A stretch of 5,469 nt of DNA, from NCBI GenBank assembly GCA_019104905.1, contig JAHRXB010000282.1, positions 1 to 5,469 on the forward strand, read 5' to 3'. The position numbers and the translations under genes are program-made. Each line of letters begins with the position of its first letter. Positions within the stretch are counted from its first letter, which is position 1. Source of the stretch: Bdellovibrio sp. Lineage in GTDB: Bacteria; Bdellovibrionota; Bdellovibrionia; Bdellovibrionales; Bdellovibrionaceae. This document shows positions 1 to 5,405 of the stretch, piece after piece. Below the pieces are notes generated by a model. That model saw only the letters and a list, made by a program, of their open reading frames with translations. It had not been told where the DNA came from and ran no database searches.

Positions 1-371
1 GGTGCAGCCCCCCGCCAACGCGGAAGAATCGAGCCATGCACATTCACGCAGCCAAAGCGGAACGAGTCCAAAAAACTTTGCGTAAGGATCTGTCCATAAG
101 CGACAACAACGCCGACTTCAGCTCCCCAACTGGCAATTTCATCAAGAATGAGTTGATTGGATCTCAAAGACTCTGGTGCCAGCACTTTCAAGCCGTGGGC
201 TTGGGCCAGCATTTTCACAGGACTGGGAGTCAATTGAAGTTTTCGTCCCGCAGGACGATCTGGTTGAGTGACAACTCCGACGACCTCAAAATGCTCGTCT
301 TCAAGAAGAGCCTTTAATGAGGTCACGGCAAATTCAGGGGTACCTAAGAAGCAAACACGGACCTTACTCAC
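1..371 (-). CDS. fmt: Methionyl-tRNA formyltransferase, N-terminal part (cut by window edge)
   Basis: Transfers a formyl group from 10-formyl-tetrahydrofolate to methionyl-initiator tRNA in the cytoplasm. Translating the minus strand from a GTG at 371-369 gives 123 complete codons and runs off the left edge, so roughly the first 40% of a protein that is usually about 310 residues is present. Visible family motifs are FLGTPEFAV (residues 8-16), [10 protein letters not shown] (35-44), PSPVK (49-53), VVAYGQIL (89-96) and [14 protein letters not shown] (110-123). N110 and H112 correspond to the catalytic Asn and His of the formyltransferase fold; the catalytic Asp lies beyond the edge. The GTG start overlaps the def stop codon in a 4-base GTGA, so translation is probably coupled to def. 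There is no strong Shine-Dalgarno; only a purine-rich stretch (GAAGAAAAG) lies upstream, inside def. The identification is secure. Confidence 0.96.
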   Translation of the reverse strand, partial: MSKVRVCFLGTPEFAVTSLKALLEDEHFEVVGVVTQPDRPAGRKLQLTPSPVKMLAQAHGLKVLAPESLRSNQLILDEIASWGAEVGVVVAYGQILTQSFLDSFRFGCVNVHGSILPRWRGAA

Positions 372-973
372 ACTTCACACTTTTCTTCGTCAGCAGTCGT
401 GGCTTCCCCTTCTTTCTTTTCTTTGACAGGGTAGCCGTACTTTTTGATTTGGTTTTTAATCTTATTACCTTTCACGAAGCTCAAATGATCCAGGAACAAA
501 GTCCCTTCCAAATGATCCAACTCGTGCTGCATGCAAATCGCCAAAAGACCGTCGGTTTTCACCACGAACTCTTTGCCATTCACATCAAAGGCTTTCATTT
601 CAATGTAGTTAAAACGCTCGACCGTTTCAAAGTAACCTGGGATCGACAAACAACCTTCGTCAAAAGTGGTCTTTCCTTCCCCTTTAATGATTTCAGGGTT
701 GATCAAAATCAAAGGCTGCTTAACAGCGGCCTCAAGCTCTGACATCTCCTCGTACTTATAACGGCGACCTTTTTCATCCTTAGGACGCGTATCAATAACC
801 ACCATACGAACCAGCTCGCCCACCTGAGGGGCAGCCAAACCAATACCGTTGGCGTGGTACATCGTTTCAATCATGTCCTCAGAAAGCTTCTTAATTTCAG
901 GCCCAAAGTTTTCCACGGGTTGCGAAACTTCACGCAACTTGGGATCTGGGAATGTGAGGATTTTCATTATCAT
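368..973 (-). CDS. def: Peptide deformylase
   Basis: Metalloenzyme (usually Fe2+) that removes the N-formyl group from nascent proteins at the ribosome exit. All three family motifs are present: GIGLAAPQ (residues 43-50), EGCLS (106-110) and QHELDHL (149-155). The expected metal ligands are C108, H150 and H154, with catalytic E151 and oxyanion residue Q50. At 201 residues it is longer than the usual ~170. The extra length is a charged stretch at about residues 64-86, before the INPE strand, and a Lys/Glu-rich tail at about 184-201 that lacks structure-forming hydrophobics. Two in-frame ATGs compete: 973-971 (5 bases after GGAGG) and 967-965 (11 bases after it). The first is used here, but the second also fits the family's N terminus. 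It lies 27 bases after lptG and overlaps fmt by 4 bases. Confidence 0.97.
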   Translation of the reverse strand: MIMKILTFPDPKLREVSQPVENFGPEIKKLSEDMIETMYHANGIGLAAPQVGELVRMVVIDTRPKDEKGRRYKYEEMSELEAAVKQPLILINPEIIKGEGKTTFDEGCLSIPGYFETVERFNYIEMKAFDVNGKEFVVKTDGLLAICMQHELDHLEGTLFLDHLSFVKGNKIKNQIKKYGYPVKEKKEGEATTADEEKCEV

Positions 974-994
974 GGGAACCTCCGGGAGGCCCCC
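974..994 (-). promoter_or_regulatory. Hairpin enclosing the def Shine-Dalgarno
   Basis: On the minus strand the 21 bases directly before the first def ATG can fold into a 9-bp stem with a 3-base loop. The 5' arm is GGGGGCCTC (994-986), the loop CCG, and the 3' arm GAGGTTCCC (982-974); two pairs are G-U. The ribosome-binding sequence GGAGG (983-979) is almost wholly inside the 3' arm and loop. The stem ends at the base before the start codon, and the lptG stop codon (1003-1001) is 6 bases upstream of it. Inference: the ribosome-binding site may be closed unless a ribosome finishing lptG opens it. Function is untested; the pairing itself is read directly from the sequence. Confidence 0.5.
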
Positions 995-1000
995 ATTATA

Positions 1001-2080
1001 TCAGCGTTTAAGTCTTTTGAGAAGAACCAAGGCAAAGCCGGTCATGACAATATTCGGGGTCCAAGCCGCCACAACCGGAGGTAGCGTCCCGTGCTGCCCC
1101 AGGGTGATTCCTGAAGAGTAAAAAACGTAATAAACAAAGACCAAAGCCAGACAGATCCCCACATTCAGCATGGTCCCACCCGAACGCGCCCGCTCCACGC
1201 TAAAGGGAATGCCCAAAAGACACATCACCAAACCGGCAAAAGCAAAGCTGATTTTGGAGTGATAATCGACCTCATAGGCCACCGTATCCAGCCCCGCGTC
1301 CTTGTTCTTTTTAATAAAGTGTTCGAGCTCCTTTTGCGACATCATGTCCGCAGTTTGCCCGGCACTTTGTAGGTCTTTAGAGTCCTCGGCCATCACAATA
1401 TTCTTAGTTTTAAACTGACTGGTCAGGGGGAAACTTGAGTCTTTAGAGAACACCGTCACCGTTCCATTTTCCAAAGACCACTGAGGTCCCTTAATGGTCA
1501 CTTGACGAGCCGTGATCATCTGCACCAAATCCCACGCCTCGTTAAAGAAATACATCGTCAGCCCCTGAGCCCCGTCCCCTTTGGCGTTCAAAGTCTGAAT
1601 GTTAAAAATGGAATTCTTAGAGCGATACCAAATCTTGTCGGTCTTGACCGTCGAAAAACGATGGGGCTCTTTTTTGAGGTCGTAGTACAAAATATAGTTC
1701 TTCTGCTTGGTGGCCTTCGGAACCACCTGATCCGAACTCCAATACCCCAGGCCCGAAATCAACAACACCCAAATCAAAATGGGCGTGGTAATTCGCAGCA
1801 AGCTCATTCCACTGGCAAATAACGCAACGAGTTCATTGGCTTTATTCAGGCTGGATAAAGTCAGAATCGTGCCCAATAAACAGGCGACCGGAAGCAGTTT
1901 TTGAATAATCTCTGGAAAAGAATACAAATAAAAATTGAGCAGCGCCGAGGGGGCCACATTCTTATAGTTCACCATCGTCGACATGGCGTCGACCGCCGTG
2001 AAGATGGTCAAAAAAACCAAGAGGCCACCAATAAAATAACCCCAGAAGAGCCATGATGTGTATCGATCGATTCTGTTCAT
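1001..2080 (-). CDS. lptG: LPS export ABC transporter permease, LptG-like (LptF/LptG family)
   Basis: Inner-membrane permease that, with its partner permease and the ATPase LptB, pulls lipopolysaccharide from the inner membrane and passes it to the LptC/LptA bridge. The 359-residue length is typical. Six hydrophobic segments are visible at about residues 10-31, 58-77, 97-115, 267-286, 303-325 and 334-354. A polar region at about 116-265 matches the periplasmic beta-jellyroll domain. The segment ANELVALFASGMS (81-93) resembles the family's conserved ElvAlrasG coupling helix that contacts LptB. The C-terminal LPPVVAAWTPN (333-343) favours LptG over LptF. The ATG at 2080-2078 begins with the family-like MNRIDRY; GGAG lies 13 bases upstream, so the ribosome-binding site is weak. 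No lptF, lptA, lptB or lptC is in the window. It is first in a leftward unit with def and fmt. Confidence 0.9.
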   Translation of the reverse strand: MNRIDRYTSWLFWGYFIGGLLVFLTIFTAVDAMSTMVNYKNVAPSALLNFYLYSFPEIIQKLLPVACLLGTILTLSSLNKANELVALFASGMSLLRITTPILIWVLLISGLGYWSSDQVVPKATKQKNYILYYDLKKEPHRFSTVKTDKIWYRSKNSIFNIQTLNAKGDGAQGLTMYFFNEAWDLVQMITARQVTIKGPQWSLENGTVTVFSKDSSFPLTSQFKTKNIVMAEDSKDLQSAGQTADMMSQKELEHFIKKNKDAGLDTVAYEVDYHSKISFAFAGLVMCLLGIPFSVERARSGGTMLNVGICLALVFVYYVFYSSGITLGQHGTLPPVVAAWTPNIVMTGFALVLLKRLKR

Positions 2081-2121
2081 TCTTTAAAGTCTACTCCAGG
2101 TGCCACTTTGCCCTATTATCC

Positions 2122-2150
2122 TTGACTCGATGGCAAATTCCTATTTTACT
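2122..2150 (+). promoter_or_regulatory. Candidate sigma-70-type promoter for the RomR-like gene
   Basis: TTGACT (2122-2127, 5 of 6 matches to the -35 consensus) is followed after 17 bases by TTTACT (2145-2150, 4 of 6 to the -10 consensus). Transcription would be expected to begin about 7 bases after the -10 box, near 2157, which is the A of the preferred start codon. No Shine-Dalgarno precedes that codon, which agrees with a leaderless message. The -10 box is weak, so this remains a candidate. Confidence 0.35.
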
Positions 2151-2156
2151 TTTCAT

Positions 2157-3215
2157 ATGGCTTTACGCGTCTTACTTGCAGATGAGAGTTCCACAATCAA
2201 AAAAGTAATGCAACTGGCATTGTCTGACTTCGGTGTCGAAGTTAAAGCGGTGCCCGTGGGCCTCGATGTTTTGTCGGTCGCAAAAACCTTCAAACCTGAC
2301 ATCGTTTTCGCCGATGTCCTTTTGACCAAACGTTCGGGTTACGAAGTCAGCTCAGATCTTAAAAATGATCCGGAAACCACTCACATTCCTGTGGTTCTTA
2401 TGTGGAGTGGCTTCATGGATATCGACGAAGCGAAAGCTTCTGAGTGCCGCGCGGATCGTCGTTTAGAAAAACCCTTTGATGCGGAACATTTGCGCTCTTT
2501 GGTGACGGATCTTGTGCAAAAAACCCTCACAAATCCAGTGAGCAGCTTCCTGACCTTCCCCGAGATGCCCGAGTTTGAAGAGACTCCCGTCACTCAAGAA
2601 CCCGCTTCTTCCCAAGTGGAAAACGTCTATGCTATTCCTGAAGCCAGCGAAGAGGGATTTCTCAACATTCCTGAAGTCGACGATGTCGATGCCAACCCCT
2701 TAGAAGTCGCCGGTGAAGAGTTCTCGGCGGTTCCCCTAACGACCCCAAAGGTTGCTGAAGAGCACGATGAGGGTGGCTGGGCTCATCAGGATCTTACAAA
2801 ATTTAAGATTCAACTTCCCGAAAATGACGCCAATGACTTTGCCTCAAAGTTTGTCATCCCGCAGGATGATGAACTCTCACAGGCCCACATTGAAGTCGCG
2901 GGAGAATTCGAAGAGATCAGCTTTGCTAAACCTGAAGTCAGCAAAGACTCTTTCGTTTCTAAGGTTGAAAAATCAGTTAAAGAACAAATGATGGAGACTT
3001 TGCAAAAGGGGCCTGCGAAAGCCGCACCTTCTAATGCTCAGCCCAATACACAATCCAAGGTGGACTTAAACAGCAATATGATGGAAAAGATTATTCGTGA
3101 GGAAGCTCGCGAAGTGATTGAGTCCATTTGCTGGAAGGTCCTTCCCGAAATCGCGGAACGTGTGATCCGCGAAGAACTCAGTAAAATCCTCAAAGAAACA
3201 GAGAAATCTATTTAA
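2157..3215 (+). CDS. RomR-like response regulator: receiver domain, Pro/Glu-rich linker, conserved C-terminal helix
   Basis: 352 residues from the ATG at 2157. Residues 1-122 form a CheY-like receiver with the acidic pair D9/E10, phospho-acceptor D53 and K105-P106. The usual Thr/Ser switch position holds W83 (followed by S84), and the usual aromatic position holds R102. Residues ~125-290 are low-complexity, acidic and rich in short hydrophobic-Pro-Glu motifs, probably disordered. Residues ~308-352 are a Glu-rich predicted helix containing CWKVLPEIAERVIREEL. There is no DNA-binding or enzymatic output domain. Known: Myxococcus RomR has the same three-part layout with phospho-site D53, and acts with the Ras-like GTPase MglA and its GAP MglB in cell polarity; in Bdellovibrio the MglA/RomR module is tied to prey entry. 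Inference: this is RomR or a close paralogue. Upstream in-frame ATGs (2100, 2130) only add a non-conserved extension. It is divergent from lptG and 54 bases before nadC. Confidence 0.85.
   Translation: MALRVLLADESSTIKKVMQLALSDFGVEVKAVPVGLDVLSVAKTFKPDIVFADVLLTKRSGYEVSSDLKNDPETTHIPVVLMWSGFMDIDEAKASECRADRRLEKPFDAEHLRSLVTDLVQKTLTNPVSSFLTFPEMPEFEETPVTQEPASSQVENVYAIPEASEEGFLNIPEVDDVDANPLEVAGEEFSAVPLTTPKVAEEHDEGGWAHQDLTKFKIQLPENDANDFASKFVIPQDDELSQAHIEVAGEFEEISFAKPEVSKDSFVSKVEKSVKEQMMETLQKGPAKAAPSNAQPNTQSKVDLNSNMMEKIIREEAREVIESICWKVLPEIAERVIREELSKILKETEKSI
2700..2939 (+). repeat. Degenerate duplicated segment in the linker of the RomR-like protein
   Basis: Residues 182-199 start LEVAGEEF and end TPKV; residues 245-261 start IEVAGEFE and end KPEV. 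The two stretches share the EVAGE core and the spacing to a Pro-Glu/Lys-Val end. At DNA level both contain GAAGTCGC followed by related bases (2703-2710 and 2892-2899). This looks like an old, diverged internal duplication or two copies of one binding motif inside a disordered linker. Confidence 0.4.
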
Positions 3216-3260
3216 GCACGTGCGCTTTCTTTCAAGGGCCTGACGTGCTTTTGAAAGAGG
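3214..3260 (+). promoter_or_regulatory. Two interleaved inverted repeats in the nadC leader
   Basis: Repeat A pairs AAGCACGT (3214-3221) with ACGTGCTT (3243-3250), 8 bp. Repeat B pairs TCTTTCAA (3228-3235) with TTGAAAGA (3251-3258), 8 bp, extendable by two G-U pairs to 3226-3260. The arms alternate A-B-A-B, and the connecting loops (6, 7 and 0 bases) make forming both at once sterically unlikely. The nadC ribosome-binding sequence AGAGG (3256-3260) sits in the right arm of B, so B would hide it and A would free it. The left arm of A begins in the regulator's stop codon. No known NAD riboswitch pattern was recognised. The role is inferred. Confidence 0.4.
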
Positions 3261-3269
3261 TTAACGGAA

Positions 3270-4094
3270 ATGATATTGCTGGATCTCATTCGTGCTGCCA
3301 TCAAAGAAGACATGCCCCATGGGGACGTCACCACTGAATCTTTAGCACTAAAACCTCGCATGGGTCGCGCCCGCCTTAAAGCCAAAGAAGACATTGTTCT
3401 TTCAGGAGCCATGGCCTTTGAACAATCCATGCAAGCACTGGAACCCACCTGCCGTATCAAATGGCACTTTGAAGAGGGTGATGAAATTTTGAAGAATCAA
3501 CTGATTTGCACCATCGAAGGGGACCTTGTGCAGATTCTCAAAGCCGAACGCGTGGCCCTCAACTTCCTCGGTCACCTCTCGGGCATTGCCACTCACACTC
3601 GCCGCTTCGTTAAAAAAGTGGCTGGTACAAAAACCAAAATCCTTGATACGCGCAAAACCACACCGGCCTTTCGCGAGCTCGAAAAACGAGCCGTCGTTCA
3701 TGGCGGCGGCGTAAATCATCGCATGAATTTAAGCACCGCGATTTTAATCAAGGACAATCACATCGCCGTGATGGGAGGCATTACCAATGCCGTGAATCGC
3801 GTGCGCGAACACAGCCACCTGCCCATTGAAGTGGAAGCACGCACCTTAGAAGAGGTCAAAGAAGCCGTCGCAATGAAAGCACATCGTATCCTTCTCGATA
3901 ACATGGATAACGAGATGCTAAAAAAAGCGGTGGCCATGGTCCCTGCCGAAATTGAAACAGAAGCCAGCGGTAATATGAGTTTAGAGCGTGTTCATTCTGT
4001 GGCTGAAATTGGCGTGAATTATATTTCTGTCGGGGCTCTCACCCACTCTGCACCGTGTGCGGACGTGAGCCTTATTTTCCAATGGGAGGATTAA
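3270..4094 (+). CDS. nadC: Nicotinate-nucleotide pyrophosphorylase (quinolinate phosphoribosyltransferase)
   Basis: Converts quinolinate and phosphoribosyl pyrophosphate to nicotinate mononucleotide, CO2 and pyrophosphate, the third step of de novo NAD synthesis, in the cytoplasm. The 274-residue length fits the family. Motifs in order: EDMPHGDVTTES (13-24), AERVALNFLGHLSGIAT (92-108), DTRKTTP (126-132), GGGVNHR (145-151), IKDNH (160-164), IEVEA (186-190), LLDNMD (208-213), EASGN (231-235) and YISVGALTHS (251-260). The basic residues expected to hold quinolinate and the phosphates (R94, R128, K129, H150, R151, K161) and the acidic E189 and D210 are present. The ATG at 3270 is 9 bases after AGAGG. 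nadA and nadB are not in the window. birA begins 1 base after the stop and takes its ribosome-binding site from the nadC 3' end. Confidence 0.97.
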   Translation: MILLDLIRAAIKEDMPHGDVTTESLALKPRMGRARLKAKEDIVLSGAMAFEQSMQALEPTCRIKWHFEEGDEILKNQLICTIEGDLVQILKAERVALNFLGHLSGIATHTRRFVKKVAGTKTKILDTRKTTPAFRELEKRAVVHGGGVNHRMNLSTAILIKDNHIAVMGGITNAVNRVREHSHLPIEVEARTLEEVKEAVAMKAHRILLDNMDNEMLKKAVAMVPAEIETEASGNMSLERVHSVAEIGVNYISVGALTHSAPCADVSLIFQWED

Positions 4095-4095
4095 A

Positions 4096-4845
4096 ATGGA
4101 TACTCCTTTAGCAGATATCCGTATCGGACAAGTGACGTCTCAGTGGGCAGAAAACAATCATCTTTACGTCTGCTACAAGTCCCAACAAGACAGCACCAAT
4201 AATCTTGCCAAAGAGGAAGCCTTCGAAGAAAGCCTCTTGGAAGAGTCCTTGTGTCTTTATCTAACGGATCATCAAACCGCCGGGCGAGGACGTGGCGTCC
4301 ACTCTTGGACTGATGCTCAACCGGGCAGTTCTTTGCTAAGTTCTTGGTCTTTCCTGTTGGGAATCAAACCGCAGCCAACAACGGCTTGCTTGGTGGGCCT
4401 TGCTGTTTATCGCGCTTGTTCAACCACTTGGCCCTTCTTACCTTGGAACCTTAAAGCGCCCAATGATATTTACATTGGCGACAAAAAGGCGGCAGGCATT
4501 CTGACGGAAAGTCTTATCCAAGGTGATGAGGTTCGTTTGATTATCGGCTTGGGATTTAATGTCACCGCCTCCCCGGAAGATATGGACACAGCCACAAGTC
4601 TTTTAGAGTCGTTGCCTGCGGGCGCCCCTCTTTTAGGACAAGACTATATGGCGTTCTTGGATCGTCTTCTTTTTGAGCTGACCGATGCTGTTTCTCACTG
4701 CGATGAGCCTCTGAGCACCACAGATCAACTGTCCTTATTGACAGCGCTGAATCAGCACCCTCTTTTAGCGGAAAAATACACGGGTGTTCAGGCTGATGGC
4801 AGTTTGTTGATGGGTGATAAAAAAATCAGTTGGACTTCGCTCTAG
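4096..4845 (+). CDS. birA: Biotin--[acetyl-CoA-carboxylase] ligase (class I, no DNA-binding domain)
   Basis: Activates biotin with ATP and attaches it to the carrier lysine of biotin enzymes such as acetyl-CoA carboxylase. The 249-residue protein starts directly with the catalytic domain, so unlike E. coli BirA it has no N-terminal winged helix and should not act as a repressor. Motifs: DSTNN (32-36), TAGRGRGVHSW (61-71), NLKAPND (118-124), KKAAGILTE (130-138) and GLGFNV (151-156). K131 matches the active-site lysine of the KlaGiL motif. Deviations: the biotinyl-AMP loop reads GRGRGVHSW rather than GRGRRGRxW, and LKAPND replaces the common KWPND. The C-terminal cap is short, ending about 20 residues after TGVQADG (229-235). 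GGAGG (4085-4089) lies 6 bases before the ATG. It follows nadC by 1 base and precedes a redoxin gene; no functional link to either is evident beyond co-transcription. Confidence 0.88.
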   Translation: MDTPLADIRIGQVTSQWAENNHLYVCYKSQQDSTNNLAKEEAFEESLLEESLCLYLTDHQTAGRGRGVHSWTDAQPGSSLLSSWSFLLGIKPQPTTACLVGLAVYRACSTTWPFLPWNLKAPNDIYIGDKKAAGILTESLIQGDEVRLIIGLGFNVTASPEDMDTATSLLESLPAGAPLLGQDYMAFLDRLLFELTDAVSHCDEPLSTTDQLSLLTALNQHPLLAEKYTGVQADGSLLMGDKKISWTSL

Positions 4846-4848
4846 GAG
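4844..4848 (+). promoter_or_regulatory. Ribosome-binding site of the redoxin gene, overlapping the birA stop
   Basis: AGGAG begins in the TAG stop codon of birA (4843-4845) and lies 7 bases before the ATG at 4856. This fixes the redoxin start at 4856 rather than the in-frame ATG at 4814, which lies inside birA without a ribosome-binding site. The overlap suggests that a ribosome ending birA can restart here. Confidence 0.7.
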
Positions 4849-4855
4849 AAACGCC

Positions 4856-5404
4856 ATGGCTTTAACATTTACTCCCTTTCCTGATTTGGGGAACGCTTGC
4901 CCGGATTTTTCCCTGCCCGCCGTGGATGGGAAAACCTATGCGCTGAAAGACTTCCCGAAGGGGTCGCCCCTTGTGGTGATGTTTATCTGCAATCACTGCC
5001 CGTATGTAAAGGCAATCGAAGATCGTTTGATTCAACTGGGAGTGGATCTTAAAAAACAAAATGTCCCGGTGATCGCTATTTGTTCTAACGATGACAAAAG
5101 CCATCCCGAAGACTCTTTTGAAAATCTAAAAAAACGTGCCGAAGAGAAGGCCTACCCTTTCCCTTATCTGCACGATAAATCTCAAGAGGTCGCTCACAAA
5201 TTTGGCGCCGTGTGCACACCGGACTATTTTGTGTACGACAAAAATCACAAACTCGCTTATCGCGGTCGTTTGGATGATTCCTGGAAAGATGCTAGCAAAG
5301 TCACAAAGCGGGAGCTTTATGAGGCTGTCCAGGTGCTTTTAAAAAATGAAAAGGTTTCTGAAGAACAAACAGCCTCTATGGGCTGCTCAATCAAATGGAT
5401 ATAA
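4856..5404 (+). CDS. Thioredoxin-fold peroxiredoxin-like protein (AhpC/TSA-related, CNHCP motif)
   Basis: A 182-residue protein of the peroxiredoxin-like/thioredoxin family often labelled PRX-like 1. Residues 11-35 resemble the AhpC/TSA entry strand (CPDFSLPAVDGKTYALKDF). The redox site is C45-N-H-C48-P, a CxxC where true peroxiredoxins have one peroxidatic Cys. The cis-proline is in CTPDYF (P122), and the end GCSIKW (176-181) is the family's conserved tail, adding C177. Further cysteines are C15, C76 and C120. No signal peptide or membrane segment is visible, so it is probably cytoplasmic. A thiol-disulfide reductase or peroxide-related role is likely, but the substrate of this family is not established and none can be read here. 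It starts 10 bases after birA with a good ribosome-binding site and ends 1 base before the next start codon. Confidence 0.85.
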   Translation: MALTFTPFPDLGNACPDFSLPAVDGKTYALKDFPKGSPLVVMFICNHCPYVKAIEDRLIQLGVDLKKQNVPVIAICSNDDKSHPEDSFENLKKRAEEKAYPFPYLHDKSQEVAHKFGAVCTPDYFVYDKNHKLAYRGRLDDSWKDASKVTKRELYEAVQVLLKNEKVSEEQTASMGCSIKWI

Positions 5405-5405
5405 A

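Noticed and set aside
317..742. Open frame of 141 codons on the + strand opposite def
   Set aside because: It lies antisense to a clear deformylase with all catalytic motifs, has no recognisable motif and no ribosome-binding site.
2115..2120. GATAAT on the minus strand as a -10 box for lptG
   Set aside because: It matches 5 of 6 consensus bases, but no acceptable -35 box lies 16-18 bases upstream, so it was not listed as a promoter. lptG must still be transcribed from somewhere in or beyond 2081-2160.
2100..2156. N-terminal extension of the regulator from the ATG at 2100
   Set aside because: The 19 extra residues do not belong to the receiver fold, neither upstream ATG has a ribosome-binding site, and a candidate promoter lies within this stretch. 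The ATG at 2157 aligns with the usual receiver start.
3214..3252. Rho-independent terminator after the regulator
   Set aside because: The outer stem of 8 bp is followed by only four T residues, two of them within the stem, and encloses a 21-base loop. This is a poor terminator; read-through into nadC is more likely.
3214..3258. H-type pseudoknot formed by both inverted repeats at once
   Set aside because: With loops of 6, 7 and 0 bases, the 6-base loop would have to span about 16 stacked base pairs, which is sterically unlikely. Alternative hairpins are the simpler reading.
3402..3719. Minus-strand frame of 105 codons within nadC
   Set aside because: It is opposite strongly conserved nadC motifs and shows no family resemblance or start signal.
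4814..4855. Earlier in-frame start of the redoxin gene inside birA
   Set aside because: The ATG at 4814 has no ribosome-binding site and would add 14 basic residues that do not fit the family; the ATG at 4856 has AGGAG 7 bases upstream.
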